From: Nesterenkonia alkaliphila
GTDB taxonomy: Bacteria; Actinomycetota; Actinomycetes; Actinomycetales; Micrococcaceae
NCBI RefSeq assembly: GCF_009758175.1
Contig: NZ_WRPM01000095.1
Coordinates: 1 to 64,000 of the forward strand
Direction: 5' to 3'
DNA length: 64,000 nt
The notes under the pieces were generated by a model. It searched no databases. It worked only from the letters and a program-made list of their open reading frames with translations, and was not told where the DNA came from. Shown here one piece after another: positions 1 to 8,718 of the stretch. The position numbers were made by a program, and so were the translations under genes. Every line of letters begins with the position of its first letter. The first letter of the stretch is position 1.

Positions 1-158
1 AGCGGGGTTTCCCCGCCGCCGGGACCAGCCTTCAGGCGTGAAGGCCGCGGCAACGCGGCCGAGACGGACCCCTGACGTTGGGGTCCCGTGCAACCGGGGA
101 CCGGTTGTGCGGGCCACGTCAGGGAGCGAGCGGGGTTTCCCCGCCGCCGGGACCAGCT
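1..158. repeat. Dispersed GC-rich intergenic repeat, copy 1
   Basis: A 28-bp segment at 1-28 recurs exactly at 129-156. Positions 62-158 reappear almost unchanged as an inverted copy at 7131-7226. The core resembles CCCCTGACGTCAGGGG. No protein is convincing here. The element touches the 3' end of the LacI-type gene. Confidence 0.8.
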
Positions 159-1201
159 CAGCCGCGCGGGGCTGCGGTGGAGTCCCGGACCACCAGCTTG
201 GGAGCGATGGTGATGTGCTTATCGTCAGTGCGCCCGGCGATCCGTTCGCGGAGCATCTCAAGGGCCAGCTCCCCCATCCGGGCCCGGGGCTGATCCACGG
301 TGGTCAGCTGGGGCCGCAGCATCTGGCAGACGCTGGAGTTGTCGTAGCCCACAATGCTCAGCTGCTCGGGCAGGTTGAGTCCGGCATCAAGGCAGGCGCC
401 TACCAGATCGGCGGCCACCCGGTCATTCTGGGTGAACACGGCTGTGGGGGCGCCCTTCTCCTGCTGGATCTGGAACACCAGGTATTTGATGGCGGCCTCC
501 AGCTGCTCCGGGCCCTCCACCTGGGGGTCCACATCCGGGAACGTTCTGCGCATTACCTCGCTGAAGGCGCCCCGCCGGTGCATGGCCGCCGGCCGGGCGG
601 AACCGGTAAGGTGCGCGATCCGGGTGTGTCCCAATCCGATCAGATGCTCCACTGCCTGTTTGGCACCCTCCTCATCGCGGTTGGCCACAGTGTCCACACC
701 GGGCACCCGGTGCGGCAGCCGGCCCACGACCACCAGCGGCACCCGTCTGCCGATCCGCTCCAGGTACTGCGGAGGAACCCAGGAGGAGACGATCACCACG
801 CCCTCCACACCCAGGGCGAGCAGGGAATCCAACTCCCCCTGCAGCCGCTTGGCGTCGCGGCGTCCATGCCCGATGACCAGGCGAAGGTCGTTGGCCACTG
901 CAGCATCCTCCACCCCCGCGGTGACGTCCCGGTGGTAGCTGTTGCCCAGATCCTGCAGCAGAATGCCGATCAGCCCGGTGCGCCCCTGCACCAGGGAGCG
1001 GGCCCAGACATTGGACCGGTAGCCCAACTCCTGCGCCACCTGCAGGATGTGCTCCCTGGTGGCCTCGGAGACTCCGCGCTGATTGCGGATAGCCAGGCTC
1101 ACTGCTGATTTGGAGACTCCTGCAGCCTCGGCGACGTCATGAATAGTGGGTCTGCGCCCGGCACGGCGGCGCTGCGCAACAGAGGTCGTAAGGCTGGCCA
1201 T
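158..1201 (-). CDS. LacI-family transcriptional regulator
   Basis: A sugar-responsive DNA-binding repressor is likely. Residues 15-70 form the LacI helix-turn-helix and hinge, with TIHDVAEAAGVSKSAVSLAI as the recognition module. The rest is a periplasmic-binding-protein-like effector domain with the usual VGYDNS segment near the end. I chose the ATG at 1201 (347 residues), because longer in-frame reading adds 37 unconserved residues that overlap the operator region. The gene diverges from a tandem HAD phosphatase at 1372, and a perfect 20-bp palindrome lies between them, which suggests autoregulation and control of the neighbour. The effector cannot be read from the sequence; a sugar or sugar phosphate is family-based inference. 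Confidence 0.9.
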   Translation of the reverse strand: MASLTTSVAQRRRAGRRPTIHDVAEAAGVSKSAVSLAIRNQRGVSEATREHILQVAQELGYRSNVWARSLVQGRTGLIGILLQDLGNSYHRDVTAGVEDAAVANDLRLVIGHGRRDAKRLQGELDSLLALGVEGVVIVSSWVPPQYLERIGRRVPLVVVGRLPHRVPGVDTVANRDEEGAKQAVEHLIGLGHTRIAHLTGSARPAAMHRRGAFSEVMRRTFPDVDPQVEGPEQLEAAIKYLVFQIQQEKGAPTAVFTQNDRVAADLVGACLDAGLNLPEQLSIVGYDNSSVCQMLRPQLTTVDQPRARMGELALEMLRERIAGRTDDKHITIAPKLVVRDSTAAPRG

Positions 1202-1263
1202 GAGGGCCAGATTAGGCGGCGAAAGTAGCGAAATCGGACCAAACTGTTGCGTTCCAGCAGATT

Positions 1264-1283
1264 GTTGTGGAACGTTCCACAAC
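1264..1283. promoter_or_regulatory. Perfect 20-bp palindrome, candidate LacI-family operator
   Basis: The sequence GTTGTGGAACGTTCCACAAC is its own reverse complement. It has the CG-centred symmetry typical of LacI/GalR operators and lies 63 bp upstream of the regulator start. GTTCCAG half-site-like matches occur near 1250 and 1352, so the divergent HAD gene may also be controlled. Confidence 0.7.
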
Positions 1284-1371
1284 TGTTTACCTACCGTCCG
1301 CTCAACCGTCACCGCGCATTCGTAATTTCGCCCTCGTTGTGCTTCTGAACCGTTCCAGCTGAAAGGCTCCT

Positions 1372-3060
1372 ATGACCTCCACCGCGCCCTCCGCACCGCC
1401 CGCCGCGAGGCCGGAACCAGCCCTCTGCTCTCGTGTAGCAGCAGACCGGCTGGCCCGCCGCCCCAAGGCGCTGCTGCTGGACTTCGGCGGGGTGATCATT
1501 CTTACCGCCAAGCGCCCAGAAGGGCGCGCCCAGTTCGCTGAAGCACTCAGGCATCGCCTGGCCGCCGCGGGACTGCAGCTCCCCGCTGCCCAGCTGGAGG
1601 CCGCATTGGAGGCCGGCGCCACGGCGCTGAAGCACTGGAAGCACTCCTCTTCCCGCCGGCTTGCTCCGCAGGAGCTGACTGTGGCCGAGATTATGGAGTT
1701 CTACTTCGCCGAGCTGCCGGATCCGGCCCGGGCGGTGCTCACCGGCGAGGGCGCGGAGGTGCTGGACCAGATGGCCACCGTGCTCACCGATCACAACATC
1801 CGCCCCGGGGCGCGCGAGCTCATCACCTATGCCCAGCAGCAGGGCATATCCCTGGGGATCGTCTCCAATGCGCACTCTGGTCGCAGCCACCGCCGTATTC
1901 TGGCCGACCTGGGGATCCATGACGCCTTCGGCGTGCAGATCTACTCCGATGAGGCCGGGATCCGCAAGCCGCACCCGGATATGCTCCGTCGTGCCGCCGC
2001 GGCCCTGGGGGCTGATCTGACTGACTGCTGGTATGTGGGCGACACTCTGGACCGCGATCTGGTGGCAGGGCGGCGCGCCGGGGTGGGGGCGGTGGTGCTG
2101 ACCCGCTCCCAGCACACCGATGAGCCGCCCCTCCCGGTGCACGACACACCGGAGGCCACCGTGGAGGATCCTGCTGAACTGCTTCAGCTGCTGCAGGCCG
2201 CCACAGACTACGACGACGCCCCCCTCGCCTCCCCTGCCGAAAGCCCCACCCCGGTGCCGGCAGCCACTGCCAGCCCGGCGGCGTCGTACCTGACCCTGCC
2301 TAAGGTGCAGAACCAGGCCGTTCTGCTGGACCACGGTGGGGTGGTCTCGCACTCGGTGAAGCCGCAGGCTCCCTTCACCGCTGCCGCAGCTGCACTGGAG
2401 TCGGTGCTGAGCCGGGCCGGGACCCCCGTGGCACCGGGCCGTGGGCTGGAGATCGTCCAGGCCGCCCACGAGCAGTACAAGGTGTATAAGGACTCCCGGG
2501 ATGAGGATGCCAGCTACCGGGAGATCACGCCTCGGCAGTACTGGGGCGAGTTCACCGAAGGGCTGGTCTCCCCGCGGCAGCGACAGGCCCTGCTGGCTGA
2601 GGCCGAGCAGCTGCAGATGGCGCTGTACGGCTCCAAGTCGGTGAAGACCGAGCGGGAAGGCACCCGCGAGCTGCTTCAGTTCTGCTCGCAGACTGCCCGG
2701 CGTGTGGTCGTGGTCTCCAACACCATCTGCGGAGCCGGGGTGCGGAGCATCATCCGCGGCTACGGGCTGGGCGAGCACATTGCCGGCTGGGTGTGCTCGG
2801 ACGAGTTCGGCCTGAAGAAGCCCCATCCGGCGATCTTCACCTATGCCCTGCAGATGGCCGGGGTGGCGCCGGAGCATGCAGTAATGGTGGGCGATAAGCC
2901 CTTCAACGATGCCTACGGAGCCCAGCAGGTGGGGATCGGCCGGCGGATCATCACCCGGGGCGGCTCCGGGGAGGATGCGGAGATCGCCCAGGGGCTCAAC
3001 GCCGGCTGGATCACCGATGTAGTGGACCATCCCGGTCAGATCCCCGCCCTGCTGCGCTAG
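1372..3060 (+). CDS. Tandem-domain HAD-superfamily hydrolase
   Basis: Two complete HAD phosphatase modules lie in one 562-residue chain. Module 1 has motif I DFGGV (Asp37), VSN near 165, RKPHPD near 199 and GDT near 223. Module 2 has DHGGV (Asp320), a VSN, KKPHP and GDKPFND. An Ala/Pro-rich linker at about 280-305 joins them. Both lack the second Asp of the classical DxD motif I, as in YihX-type sugar-phosphate phosphatases, so the general acid may differ. The start ATG has a GAAAGG Shine-Dalgarno about 8 nt upstream. Divergence from a LacI regulator suggests a sugar-phosphate substrate. Single-domain relatives are common; the duplication is the unusual point. Confidence 0.85.
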   Translation: MTSTAPSAPPAARPEPALCSRVAADRLARRPKALLLDFGGVIILTAKRPEGRAQFAEALRHRLAAAGLQLPAAQLEAALEAGATALKHWKHSSSRRLAPQELTVAEIMEFYFAELPDPARAVLTGEGAEVLDQMATVLTDHNIRPGARELITYAQQQGISLGIVSNAHSGRSHRRILADLGIHDAFGVQIYSDEAGIRKPHPDMLRRAAAALGADLTDCWYVGDTLDRDLVAGRRAGVGAVVLTRSQHTDEPPLPVHDTPEATVEDPAELLQLLQAATDYDDAPLASPAESPTPVPAATASPAASYLTLPKVQNQAVLLDHGGVVSHSVKPQAPFTAAAAALESVLSRAGTPVAPGRGLEIVQAAHEQYKVYKDSRDEDASYREITPRQYWGEFTEGLVSPRQRQALLAEAEQLQMALYGSKSVKTEREGTRELLQFCSQTARRVVVVSNTICGAGVRSIIRGYGLGEHIAGWVCSDEFGLKKPHPAIFTYALQMAGVAPEHAVMVGDKPFNDAYGAQQVGIGRRIITRGGSGEDAEIAQGLNAGWITDVVDHPGQIPALLR

Positions 3061-3093
3061 TTTCGGCGGCAGTTCCCAGCGGATCCTGCCAGC

Positions 3094-3762
3094 TCACACG
3101 ATCCGGCGCTGTTCGGCCCACCGGGTGAGCTCGTGCCGGGAGCTCAGCTGCAGTTTGCGCAGCACCTTGGACACATGGGTCTCCACCGTCTTGATCGAGA
3201 TGAACAGTTCCGAGGCGATCTCCCGGTAGGTGTAGCCGCGGGCGATCAGCCGCATCACCTCCACCTCTCTGGCCGAAAGCCGGTCCAGCTCCTCGTCGCG
3301 GACATCCTCGACCAGCCCGGAGGTGCCGAAGGCATCCAGCACAAAGCCCGCCAGCCGAGGTGAGAAGACGGCGTCGCCTGCTGCCACCGCGTCGATGGCG
3401 CCGATCAGCTCCTCGGTGCTGATGGTTTTGGTGACATAGCCCCTGGCCCCGGCTCGGATCACCGAGACCACGTCGGTGGCTTCATCGGAGACGCTGATCG
3501 CTAGGAACCGGACCTCCTCCAGCAGGTCGCGGCAGAGCTTGACCACCTCGGCCCCGCCTCCGCCGGTGCCGCCGGGCAGGTGCACATCCAGCAGCACCAC
3601 CTCGGGCAGGGACTCACGGATCACCTGCGCGGCCTCATCCACTGTGGGTGCCTCACCGATCACCTCTACGGCATCACCGAGCTCGGCCTTCAGCCCGGAC
3701 CGGAAGATGCCGTGGTCATCGACGATCACCACGCGGCGCCGCCCTGGGTGGTTCTCACTCAT
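3094..3762 (-). CDS. NarL/LuxR-type response regulator of a PspC two-component system
   Basis: The receiver domain (residues 10-130) has VVIVDDHGIF with the acidic pair and the phospho-acceptor in LLDVHLPG near residue 59. The C-terminal LuxR helix-turn-helix shows LSAREVEVMRLIARGYTYREIA. I chose the ATG at 3762; a GTG two codons upstream is also possible. The start overlaps the stop of the upstream sensor kinase, so the two are translationally coupled. It should be phosphorylated by that kinase and act on cell-envelope genes, probably including the divergent PspC gene; the target set is inferred from context. Confidence 0.93.
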   Translation of the reverse strand: MSENHPGRRRVVIVDDHGIFRSGLKAELGDAVEVIGEAPTVDEAAQVIRESLPEVVLLDVHLPGGTGGGGAEVVKLCRDLLEEVRFLAISVSDEATDVVSVIRAGARGYVTKTISTEELIGAIDAVAAGDAVFSPRLAGFVLDAFGTSGLVEDVRDEELDRLSAREVEVMRLIARGYTYREIASELFISIKTVETHVSKVLRKLQLSSRHELTRWAEQRRIV

Positions 3763-5107
3763 GTTCACTCACTTTCTGCGCGGGGCCGCCGGAGGCGGCT
3801 GATCCGTTATTGCCGTTGGTCTTCGGCTGGGCGTCCACCGGCAGGAACAGCTGGACCTCGGTGCCGCTGCCGGTAGAACGGATCCGGGCCCTTCCCCCGG
3901 CCCGGTGCATGCGCCCGATGATGGACTCCCGGACTCCCATCCGGTCTCCGGCAATGGTCTCCAGGTCGAATCCGTCCCCGCGGTCGCGGACGAACACGGC
4001 GTCCTCCTGTTCAGTGGACTCGATGTACACCGAGGCCGGCCCAGCGTGTTTGATGGCGTTGAGGATGGCTTCCCGGGCTGCGGCGACGAGTGGGGCGTGC
4101 TGGCTGCGGCGGGACTCCCCCACCGCGACCACATCCACAGGCACCGAATGCAGCTCCTCCAGCTCAGCGGCCACCGCCAGGATTTGATCCTTCAGGCTGC
4201 CGGTGGCCTGCGCGTTCTGCCGGTAGAGCCAAGACCGCAGCTGGCGCTCCTGGCCGCGGGCCAGCCGCTCCACTGCGGCGGGGTCGGCCTTCTGCTTCTG
4301 GATCATCGCCAGAGTCTGAAGCACTGAGTCGTGCAAGTGGGCCGCGATATCGGCCCGTTCCGCCTCTGCGGCCGCGCGCTCGCGCTCAACCTGGGAGGTG
4401 CGGTAGAGCCTGATGAACCAGGGCGCCAGCACCAGAGCCAGGCCGCCCAGCAGCATCGCACCTACGATGATCCCGGTGATCAGCTGACCGGTCCCGACCA
4501 GTCCGCCGGCGATGACCAGCACGGCCACCATCACCAGGCCAGCGCCGATGCCCACCTGCCACAGGGCGGCGCTGCGGTGAGCCGGGTCGGCACCCTCTGC
4601 CTGGGTGCGGTCGATCTGCGACCAGGCCAGGATCACCCCGGAGAGAATCACCGCCGGGGCCAGCACCAGGCGCCAGTCGATGTGGAACCCCAGCAGCTGG
4701 ACCATGAAGACTGCTCCCAGGCCCAGCAGCACCCCGCCCAGCAGCACCTCGGGGGAGGAGGTCAGGCTGTCCAGGCCGCGCTGCACCTTTGCGCTGCGGC
4801 CAGCTGCGCCGGTGCCGCTACTCGGAGCCGGCTGATCCGTCTGCTCCAGCGCCGGTCCGCTCAGACCGCGCCGGGCGGCCTCCGGGGTGGGCTCCTCCTG
4901 GGTGGGTACAAAGATCCACAGCCAGCAGTAGAGCAGCAGGCCCACTCCGGCCAGAGCCAGCACGATGAACACCACCCGCACCAGGGGCACAGAGAGCCCC
5001 AGATGGCGGGCTACACCCAGGCACACCCCTGCCACCGGGGTGTCCAGGGCGCGGCGCAGCGGTGGCCGCTGGGGCAGCTGGCCCTCCGGCGTCGTCGTGG
5101 TCTCCAC
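3755..5107 (-). CDS. Sensor histidine kinase with N-terminal PspC domain
   Basis: A 450-residue membrane kinase. Residues 15-70 are a PspC domain (DTPVAGVCLGVARHLGL followed by a hydrophobic helix). Four further membrane helices lie between about 120 and 235. Next come a HisKA_3 dimerisation helix with phospho-accepting His259 (AAHLHDSVLQT) and a HATPase domain with the N box REAILNAIKHAG and G box DRGDGFD. The organisation matches actinobacterial envelope-stress kinases related to LiaS. It forms one unit with the downstream response regulator and is divergent from another PspC protein at 5234, so kinase and putative accessory protein share the same sensing domain. Confidence 0.93.
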   Translation of the reverse strand: METTTTPEGQLPQRPPLRRALDTPVAGVCLGVARHLGLSVPLVRVVFIVLALAGVGLLLYCWLWIFVPTQEEPTPEAARRGLSGPALEQTDQPAPSSGTGAAGRSAKVQRGLDSLTSSPEVLLGGVLLGLGAVFMVQLLGFHIDWRLVLAPAVILSGVILAWSQIDRTQAEGADPAHRSAALWQVGIGAGLVMVAVLVIAGGLVGTGQLITGIIVGAMLLGGLALVLAPWFIRLYRTSQVERERAAAEAERADIAAHLHDSVLQTLAMIQKQKADPAAVERLARGQERQLRSWLYRQNAQATGSLKDQILAVAAELEELHSVPVDVVAVGESRRSQHAPLVAAAREAILNAIKHAGPASVYIESTEQEDAVFVRDRGDGFDLETIAGDRMGVRESIIGRMHRAGGRARIRSTGSGTEVQLFLPVDAQPKTNGNNGSAASGGPAQKVSEHE

Positions 5108-5233
5108 AGTCCCATAGTGTCACGCCCTGAGCCCGTCACGCCGGGCCGGCAGGGGATTTCGGGGTGGGGATCAGGGTTGGATCAGGGCGGTCCCGCATAG
5201 CGGCCTGGGTGCCCCGGACGGGAGACTTGAGCC

Positions 5234-6679
5234 ATGAGCACATCAGAGCAGGACCGCCGTGAAGCCGGCCATCAGATTTTCGACTGGACACGCTCCCTGG
5301 GCGTGCACCGTCCCGACGGCTCCTGGGCAGGCGGCGTATTTGCCGCACTGGCCACTCGGCTGGGCTGGGATGCCGCACTTGTGCGCGGACTGGGCGTCAT
5401 CGCATTCTTCATCTTCTTCTCACCGATGGCCCTGTTCTACGGACTGGCCTGGATGTTCCTGCCCGATGCCCAGGGCCGCATCCACGCTCAGCAGGCGCTG
5501 CGCGGCTCCTACCCCAGCGGGTTCTGGGGAGCGGCGATCCTGGGCGGTATCGGCGCGATCAACGTTTTCACCCCGAATATTGTGGGACCGTTCGCGATCC
5601 TGCTGAATCTGGTCATCATCGGCCTGGTCGCTTGGCTGCTGTGGGCGATCTTCAAGGGGTACCAGAAGGACGGCGGGTCACGGCATCAGGGAGCCTCCCC
5701 AAAAGCACGGACCTCTGAGCACGCCGGGCGCCCGCGGCCAGAGGGGGAGCAAAGCCGCAGGACCGGCGCAGAGCACAGCGAATCGGGGCAGCAGAGCCCC
5801 GCACGCCGCGCGGACGGCAAGCCCGCCTGGTACCCCAAGGAGGGGCCGGATCAACCGGAGCAGCACGTTCCACACGCCAGCAGCTACCGCTCGGAGGGCA
5901 GCTTCGGCCAGACCGGTGCTGCCGCCAGGGTGCAGGCTGCGCCCAAGGCCAAGCCCCAGGAGGACCCGCGGGTGCGGGAGGAGAAGCGTCGCCGCCGGTT
6001 GGTGAGCTTCGGCCTGCTGCTGCTGGCGATCCCGATGATCGCCGCGGCCATGTGGTTCGCCACCACTATCGGCCTGGCCGCCAGCAACGCGGTGCTGCTG
6101 GGGCTGGCCGCAGTGGTGATCCTGCTCGCTCTGATGCACCTGTTCTCAGCAGTCCGGGGCAAGAAGGGCCGCGGCGGACTGCTCGGGGTATTCACAGCCC
6201 TGATGCTGGTGGTCTTTCTGCTGGCACCATCGAGCATGCAGGACAGCTCACATCATGTCTTCGGCAACTACACCACGCAGTCCAGCACAGTGAACACGGC
6301 CTTCGCCAACACCACAGTTGATCTGCGGGGTATGAGTCTTCCAGACAGCGCCGCAGTGGATATGAGTGACCCCGAGAATACCTGGCTCAATGACGGTGGG
6401 CCTTTCGACCACCGGGCGGAGATCAACAATGCCTTCGGGAACACTACGGTGATCCTGCCCGATGACGTCTATGTGGAGATCGAGCCGGGCACCTTCCTGG
6501 GCAACGTCAATGTCCGCATGCAGGACTGGCACGACTCTGAGTCCGGCATCAGCACCAATATGCGCGGCGGGGGTCCGGGTGAGGCACGGGGCACGGTGGA
6601 GCTGAGCTTCACCAATGCTTTCGGCAATATCACCGTCTACGACGAGACCACCTATGAGCAGGAGGAGTCAGACCGATGA
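5234..6679 (+). CDS. PspC-domain membrane protein with LiaF-like C-terminus
   Basis: The 481-residue protein starts with a PspC domain (residues 15-85). Two membrane helices follow at about 95-140. A Pro/Ser/charged cytoplasmic stretch spans about 145-240, and three more helices about 250-335. The C-terminal region contains three repeats of the type NAFGNTTV, the beta-helical pattern of LiaF/DUF2154. LiaF proteins inhibit LiaS-type kinases in Firmicutes; a similar role toward the divergent kinase is inference. The gene overlaps the next one by ATGA. Confidence 0.85.
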   Translation: MSTSEQDRREAGHQIFDWTRSLGVHRPDGSWAGGVFAALATRLGWDAALVRGLGVIAFFIFFSPMALFYGLAWMFLPDAQGRIHAQQALRGSYPSGFWGAAILGGIGAINVFTPNIVGPFAILLNLVIIGLVAWLLWAIFKGYQKDGGSRHQGASPKARTSEHAGRPRPEGEQSRRTGAEHSESGQQSPARRADGKPAWYPKEGPDQPEQHVPHASSYRSEGSFGQTGAAARVQAAPKAKPQEDPRVREEKRRRRLVSFGLLLLAIPMIAAAMWFATTIGLAASNAVLLGLAAVVILLALMHLFSAVRGKKGRGGLLGVFTALMLVVFLLAPSSMQDSSHHVFGNYTTQSSTVNTAFANTTVDLRGMSLPDSAAVDMSDPENTWLNDGGPFDHRAEINNAFGNTTVILPDDVYVEIEPGTFLGNVNVRMQDWHDSESGISTNMRGGGPGEARGTVELSFTNAFGNITVYDETTYEQEESDR

Positions 6680-7131
6680 CGTACAGAAATCACGACGACG
6701 AGACCACCCAGCAGGTGCCCCGCGGCCATCAGCCGACCACTCCACTGCCTCCAGAGCCTGAGGATGTGGACGCGCTGCTGGCAGAGTCCTTGAAGGCTCA
6801 GTCCGAGGCCGACTTCACCTGGAAGGAGCCCGAGCGCAAGCCCCGCTGGTGGGAGCGCGCCGAGGCGCAGGCTCCGAGGTCGCAGGCAGTGAGCCCAGGG
6901 TACAGCGGTGAGGTGGCAGCATCCTCCTCACCGGCGGGCCAGGGGCAGGGCATCCGGTTGGGATCAGTGATCTTTGGCCTGGTGGCCCTGGTGCTGGCCG
7001 GCTGGGTGGTGGCCTCAGTGGTCTTCGGCTTCAGCGTGGATCCGCTGGTGGTGGGCTTGGTGATCTGCTCCCTGGCCGGAATCAGCCTGGTAGCTGCAGG
7101 CCTGCGACCCAAACCCGGCACTCGCATCTGA
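6676..7131 (+). CDS. Small membrane protein downstream of the PspC protein
   Basis: No family is recognised. The 151-residue product has an acidic/Pro-rich cytoplasmic N-terminus (1-85), a WKEPERKPRWWERAEAQ segment reminiscent of membrane-proximal amphipathic stretches, and two predicted membrane helices at about 95-118 and 122-142. Its start overlaps the stop of the PspC gene by 4 bp, so it is co-translated and probably belongs to the same envelope-stress module. The stop lies directly against a copy of the dispersed intergenic repeat. Confidence 0.75.
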   Translation: MTYRNHDDETTQQVPRGHQPTTPLPPEPEDVDALLAESLKAQSEADFTWKEPERKPRWWERAEAQAPRSQAVSPGYSGEVAASSSPAGQGQGIRLGSVIFGLVALVLAGWVVASVVFGFSVDPLVVGLVICSLAGISLVAAGLRPKPGTRI

Positions 7132-7250
7132 GCTGGTCCCGGCGGCGGGGAAACCCCGCTCGCTCCCTGACGTGGCCCGCACAACCGCCCCACGGTTGCA
7201 CGGGACCCCGACGTCAGGGGTCCGCCTCGTCGCCGTTGCCGGCGACTTCA
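7131..7250. repeat. Dispersed GC-rich intergenic repeat, copy 2 (inverted relative to copy 1)
   Basis: Positions 7131-7226 are the near-identical reverse complement of 62-158, including GGCGGCGGGGAAACCCCGCT and CCCGACGTCAGGGGTCCG. With copy 1 it flanks a 7-kb gene block in inverted orientation. Confidence 0.85.
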
Positions 7251-7296
7251 CACCATAAAGTGGCGGAGCGCGAGCACTCCGCTCATCGAGAATGGA

Positions 7297-7328
7297 AAAG
7301 GACCCCCGGAGAGATCCGGGGGTCCTTT
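7297..7328 (-). terminator. Intrinsic terminator of the rplJ-rplL unit
   Basis: A perfect 14-bp stem (AAAGGACCCCCGGA with its complement) and a 4-nt loop lie just downstream of rplL on the minus strand. The transcript would end in a short U tract (CCTTTTCC). Confidence 0.9.
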
Positions 7329-7350
7329 CGCGTAAGCGATCAGGAGATCA

Positions 7351-7737
7351 TCACTTGAGGGTGACGGTGGCGCCAGCGCCCTCCAGGGCCTCCTTGGCCT
7401 TCTCGGCAGCTTCCTTGTCCACGCCCTCCAGGACAGCCTTGGGTGCGCTGTCGACCAGCTCCTTGGCCTCCTTCAGGCCGAGGGAGGTCAGACCGCGCAC
7501 CTCCTTGATGACGCCGATCTTCTTGTCGCCAGCGGCCTCCAGGACCACGTCGAACTCGGTCTGCTCCTCAGCAGCAGCGGCCTCGCCGCCGCCTGCCGGG
7601 GCAGCACCTGCTACTGCCACGGGGGCAGCAGCGGTGACGTCGAAGGTGTCCTCGAACAGCTTCACGAACTCGGAGAGCTCGATCAGGCTCATCTCTTTGA
7701 ACTGCTCAATCAGTTCGTCATTGCTCAGCTTAGCCAT
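7351..7737 (-). CDS. rplL: 50S ribosomal protein L7/L12
   Basis: The 128-residue stalk protein recruits translation factors to the ribosome. An N-terminal dimerisation domain ([18 protein letters not shown]) is followed by an Ala/Gly/Pro-rich hinge at about 45-62. The C-terminal factor-binding domain ends in [11 protein letters not shown]. Length is normal. It lies 64 bp after rplJ with an AAGGAGCC Shine-Dalgarno and is followed by a strong terminator. Confidence 0.98.
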   Translation of the reverse strand: MAKLSNDELIEQFKEMSLIELSEFVKLFEDTFDVTAAAPVAVAGAAPAGGGEAAAAEEQTEFDVVLEAAGDKKIGVIKEVRGLTSLGLKEAKELVDSAPKAVLEGVDKEAAEKAKEALEGAGATVTLK

Positions 7738-7801
7738 GGGATTGGCTCCTTACTTCTGTTGCTTGATGCGGATCTTGATGTTTACGTTGCGCTGACAAGT
7801 G

Positions 7802-8323
7802 TCAGGCAGCTTCTTCCTGCTTTGCGCGCAGGGCTTCCACGGTCCGCACGATCTTGGAGATCGGGGCCTGGAAGGTGCCGGCTGCCTTGGACTGGGCACC
7901 GATGAAGGCGCCAGCCAGCTTGCCGAGCAGAACCTCACGGGATTCAAGATCCGCGAGCTTCTTGACCTCATCCTCGTTCAGGGGCTTGCCATCCATGTAG
8001 CCGCCCTTGACGATGAGCTGAGGGTTGTCCTTGGCGAAGTCACGCAGCGCCTTGGCCACGTCCACGGGGTCCCCGTGCACGAAGGCGATCGCAGAAGGGC
8101 CTTCCATCTTGCCTGCGAAGGCGTCGATGCCGACTTCCTTGGCTGCGATCTCAGTGAGCGTGTTCTTCACCACGGCGTAGTTTGCGTTCTCCCGCACGGA
8201 CCGGCGCAGAGTCTGCAGCTGGCCCACGGAGAGGCCGCGGTACTCCGTGAGCACGGCAGCGTTGGACTCGTTGAACAGCTCCTTGAGCTCTTCAACGGCT
8301 GCTGCCTTCTCAGGATTCGCCAT
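7802..8323 (-). CDS. rplJ: 50S ribosomal protein L10
   Basis: L10 anchors the L7/L12 stalk. The start is MANPEKAAAVEELKELF at 8323 (173 residues), with a GGAAGGAG Shine-Dalgarno; a longer reading would run into the regulatory leader. Conserved features include LTEYRGLSVGQLQTLR and KNTLTEIAAKE. It is co-transcribed with rplL. A leader with a terminator-like hairpin precedes it, as expected for L10 autoregulation. Confidence 0.97.
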   Translation of the reverse strand: MANPEKAAAVEELKELFNESNAAVLTEYRGLSVGQLQTLRRSVRENANYAVVKNTLTEIAAKEVGIDAFAGKMEGPSAIAFVHGDPVDVAKALRDFAKDNPQLIVKGGYMDGKPLNEDEVKKLADLESREVLLGKLAGAFIGAQSKAAGTFQAPISKIVRTVEALRAKQEEAA

Positions 8324-8560
8324 GGCACTCCTTCCGATTACTGTGCCGGTCAGAGTCACAGGCGCCTGGCGCATAAAAAATGCCCCGCTGCGCAGGGCAG
8401 ACAGGGCTCCATCGGCAGTATTGGGCTGCCCATACGGGCTGGCACTGTACTGCTTCAGCTGGCTCTTATCTCACCTGCGCAGGACGACCCGTGAGGGTTC
8501 TTTACAGTTCTGCCGTACTCCAGATGTTCTCTCTGGTGACCGAATCTCCAGCGCCAACTG
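8324..8560 (-). promoter_or_regulatory. rplJ-rplL leader (L10 leader-like) with attenuator
   Basis: The long untranslated leader contains a stem beginning TGCCC and closing GGGGCA, followed by six T residues, at 8375-8399 on the minus strand. It sits about 50 nt before the rplJ start. L10 leaders in Gram-positive bacteria bind L10-L12 and control transcription or translation; assignment here rests on position and this hairpin. The remaining DNA to 8718 shows no gene. Confidence 0.65.
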
Positions 8561-8718
8561 GATATTCACGGCATGAACGACCGGCGGTCTTTGGTCAATT
8601 GACTACTGTACACGCGCAGCGGCGGCGAGACCAAATCCCTATGAGGATCCGGCCCCGCCGCCGTGCTGCTGTCAGGCTGCGGCGCGGTCAGTGCGCGCCT
8701 GGTGCTTCAGCGTCCCGT

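Noticed and set aside
1-156. 28-bp direct repeats 128 bp apart as a CRISPR remnant
   Set aside because: Only two copies with a long, itself repetitive spacer occur, and the unit recurs as an intergenic repeat elsewhere. No cas genes are present.
1309-3030. A 573-codon minus-strand frame opposite the tandem HAD gene
   Set aside because: It lacks any recognisable motif, while the plus strand has two full sets of HAD motifs.
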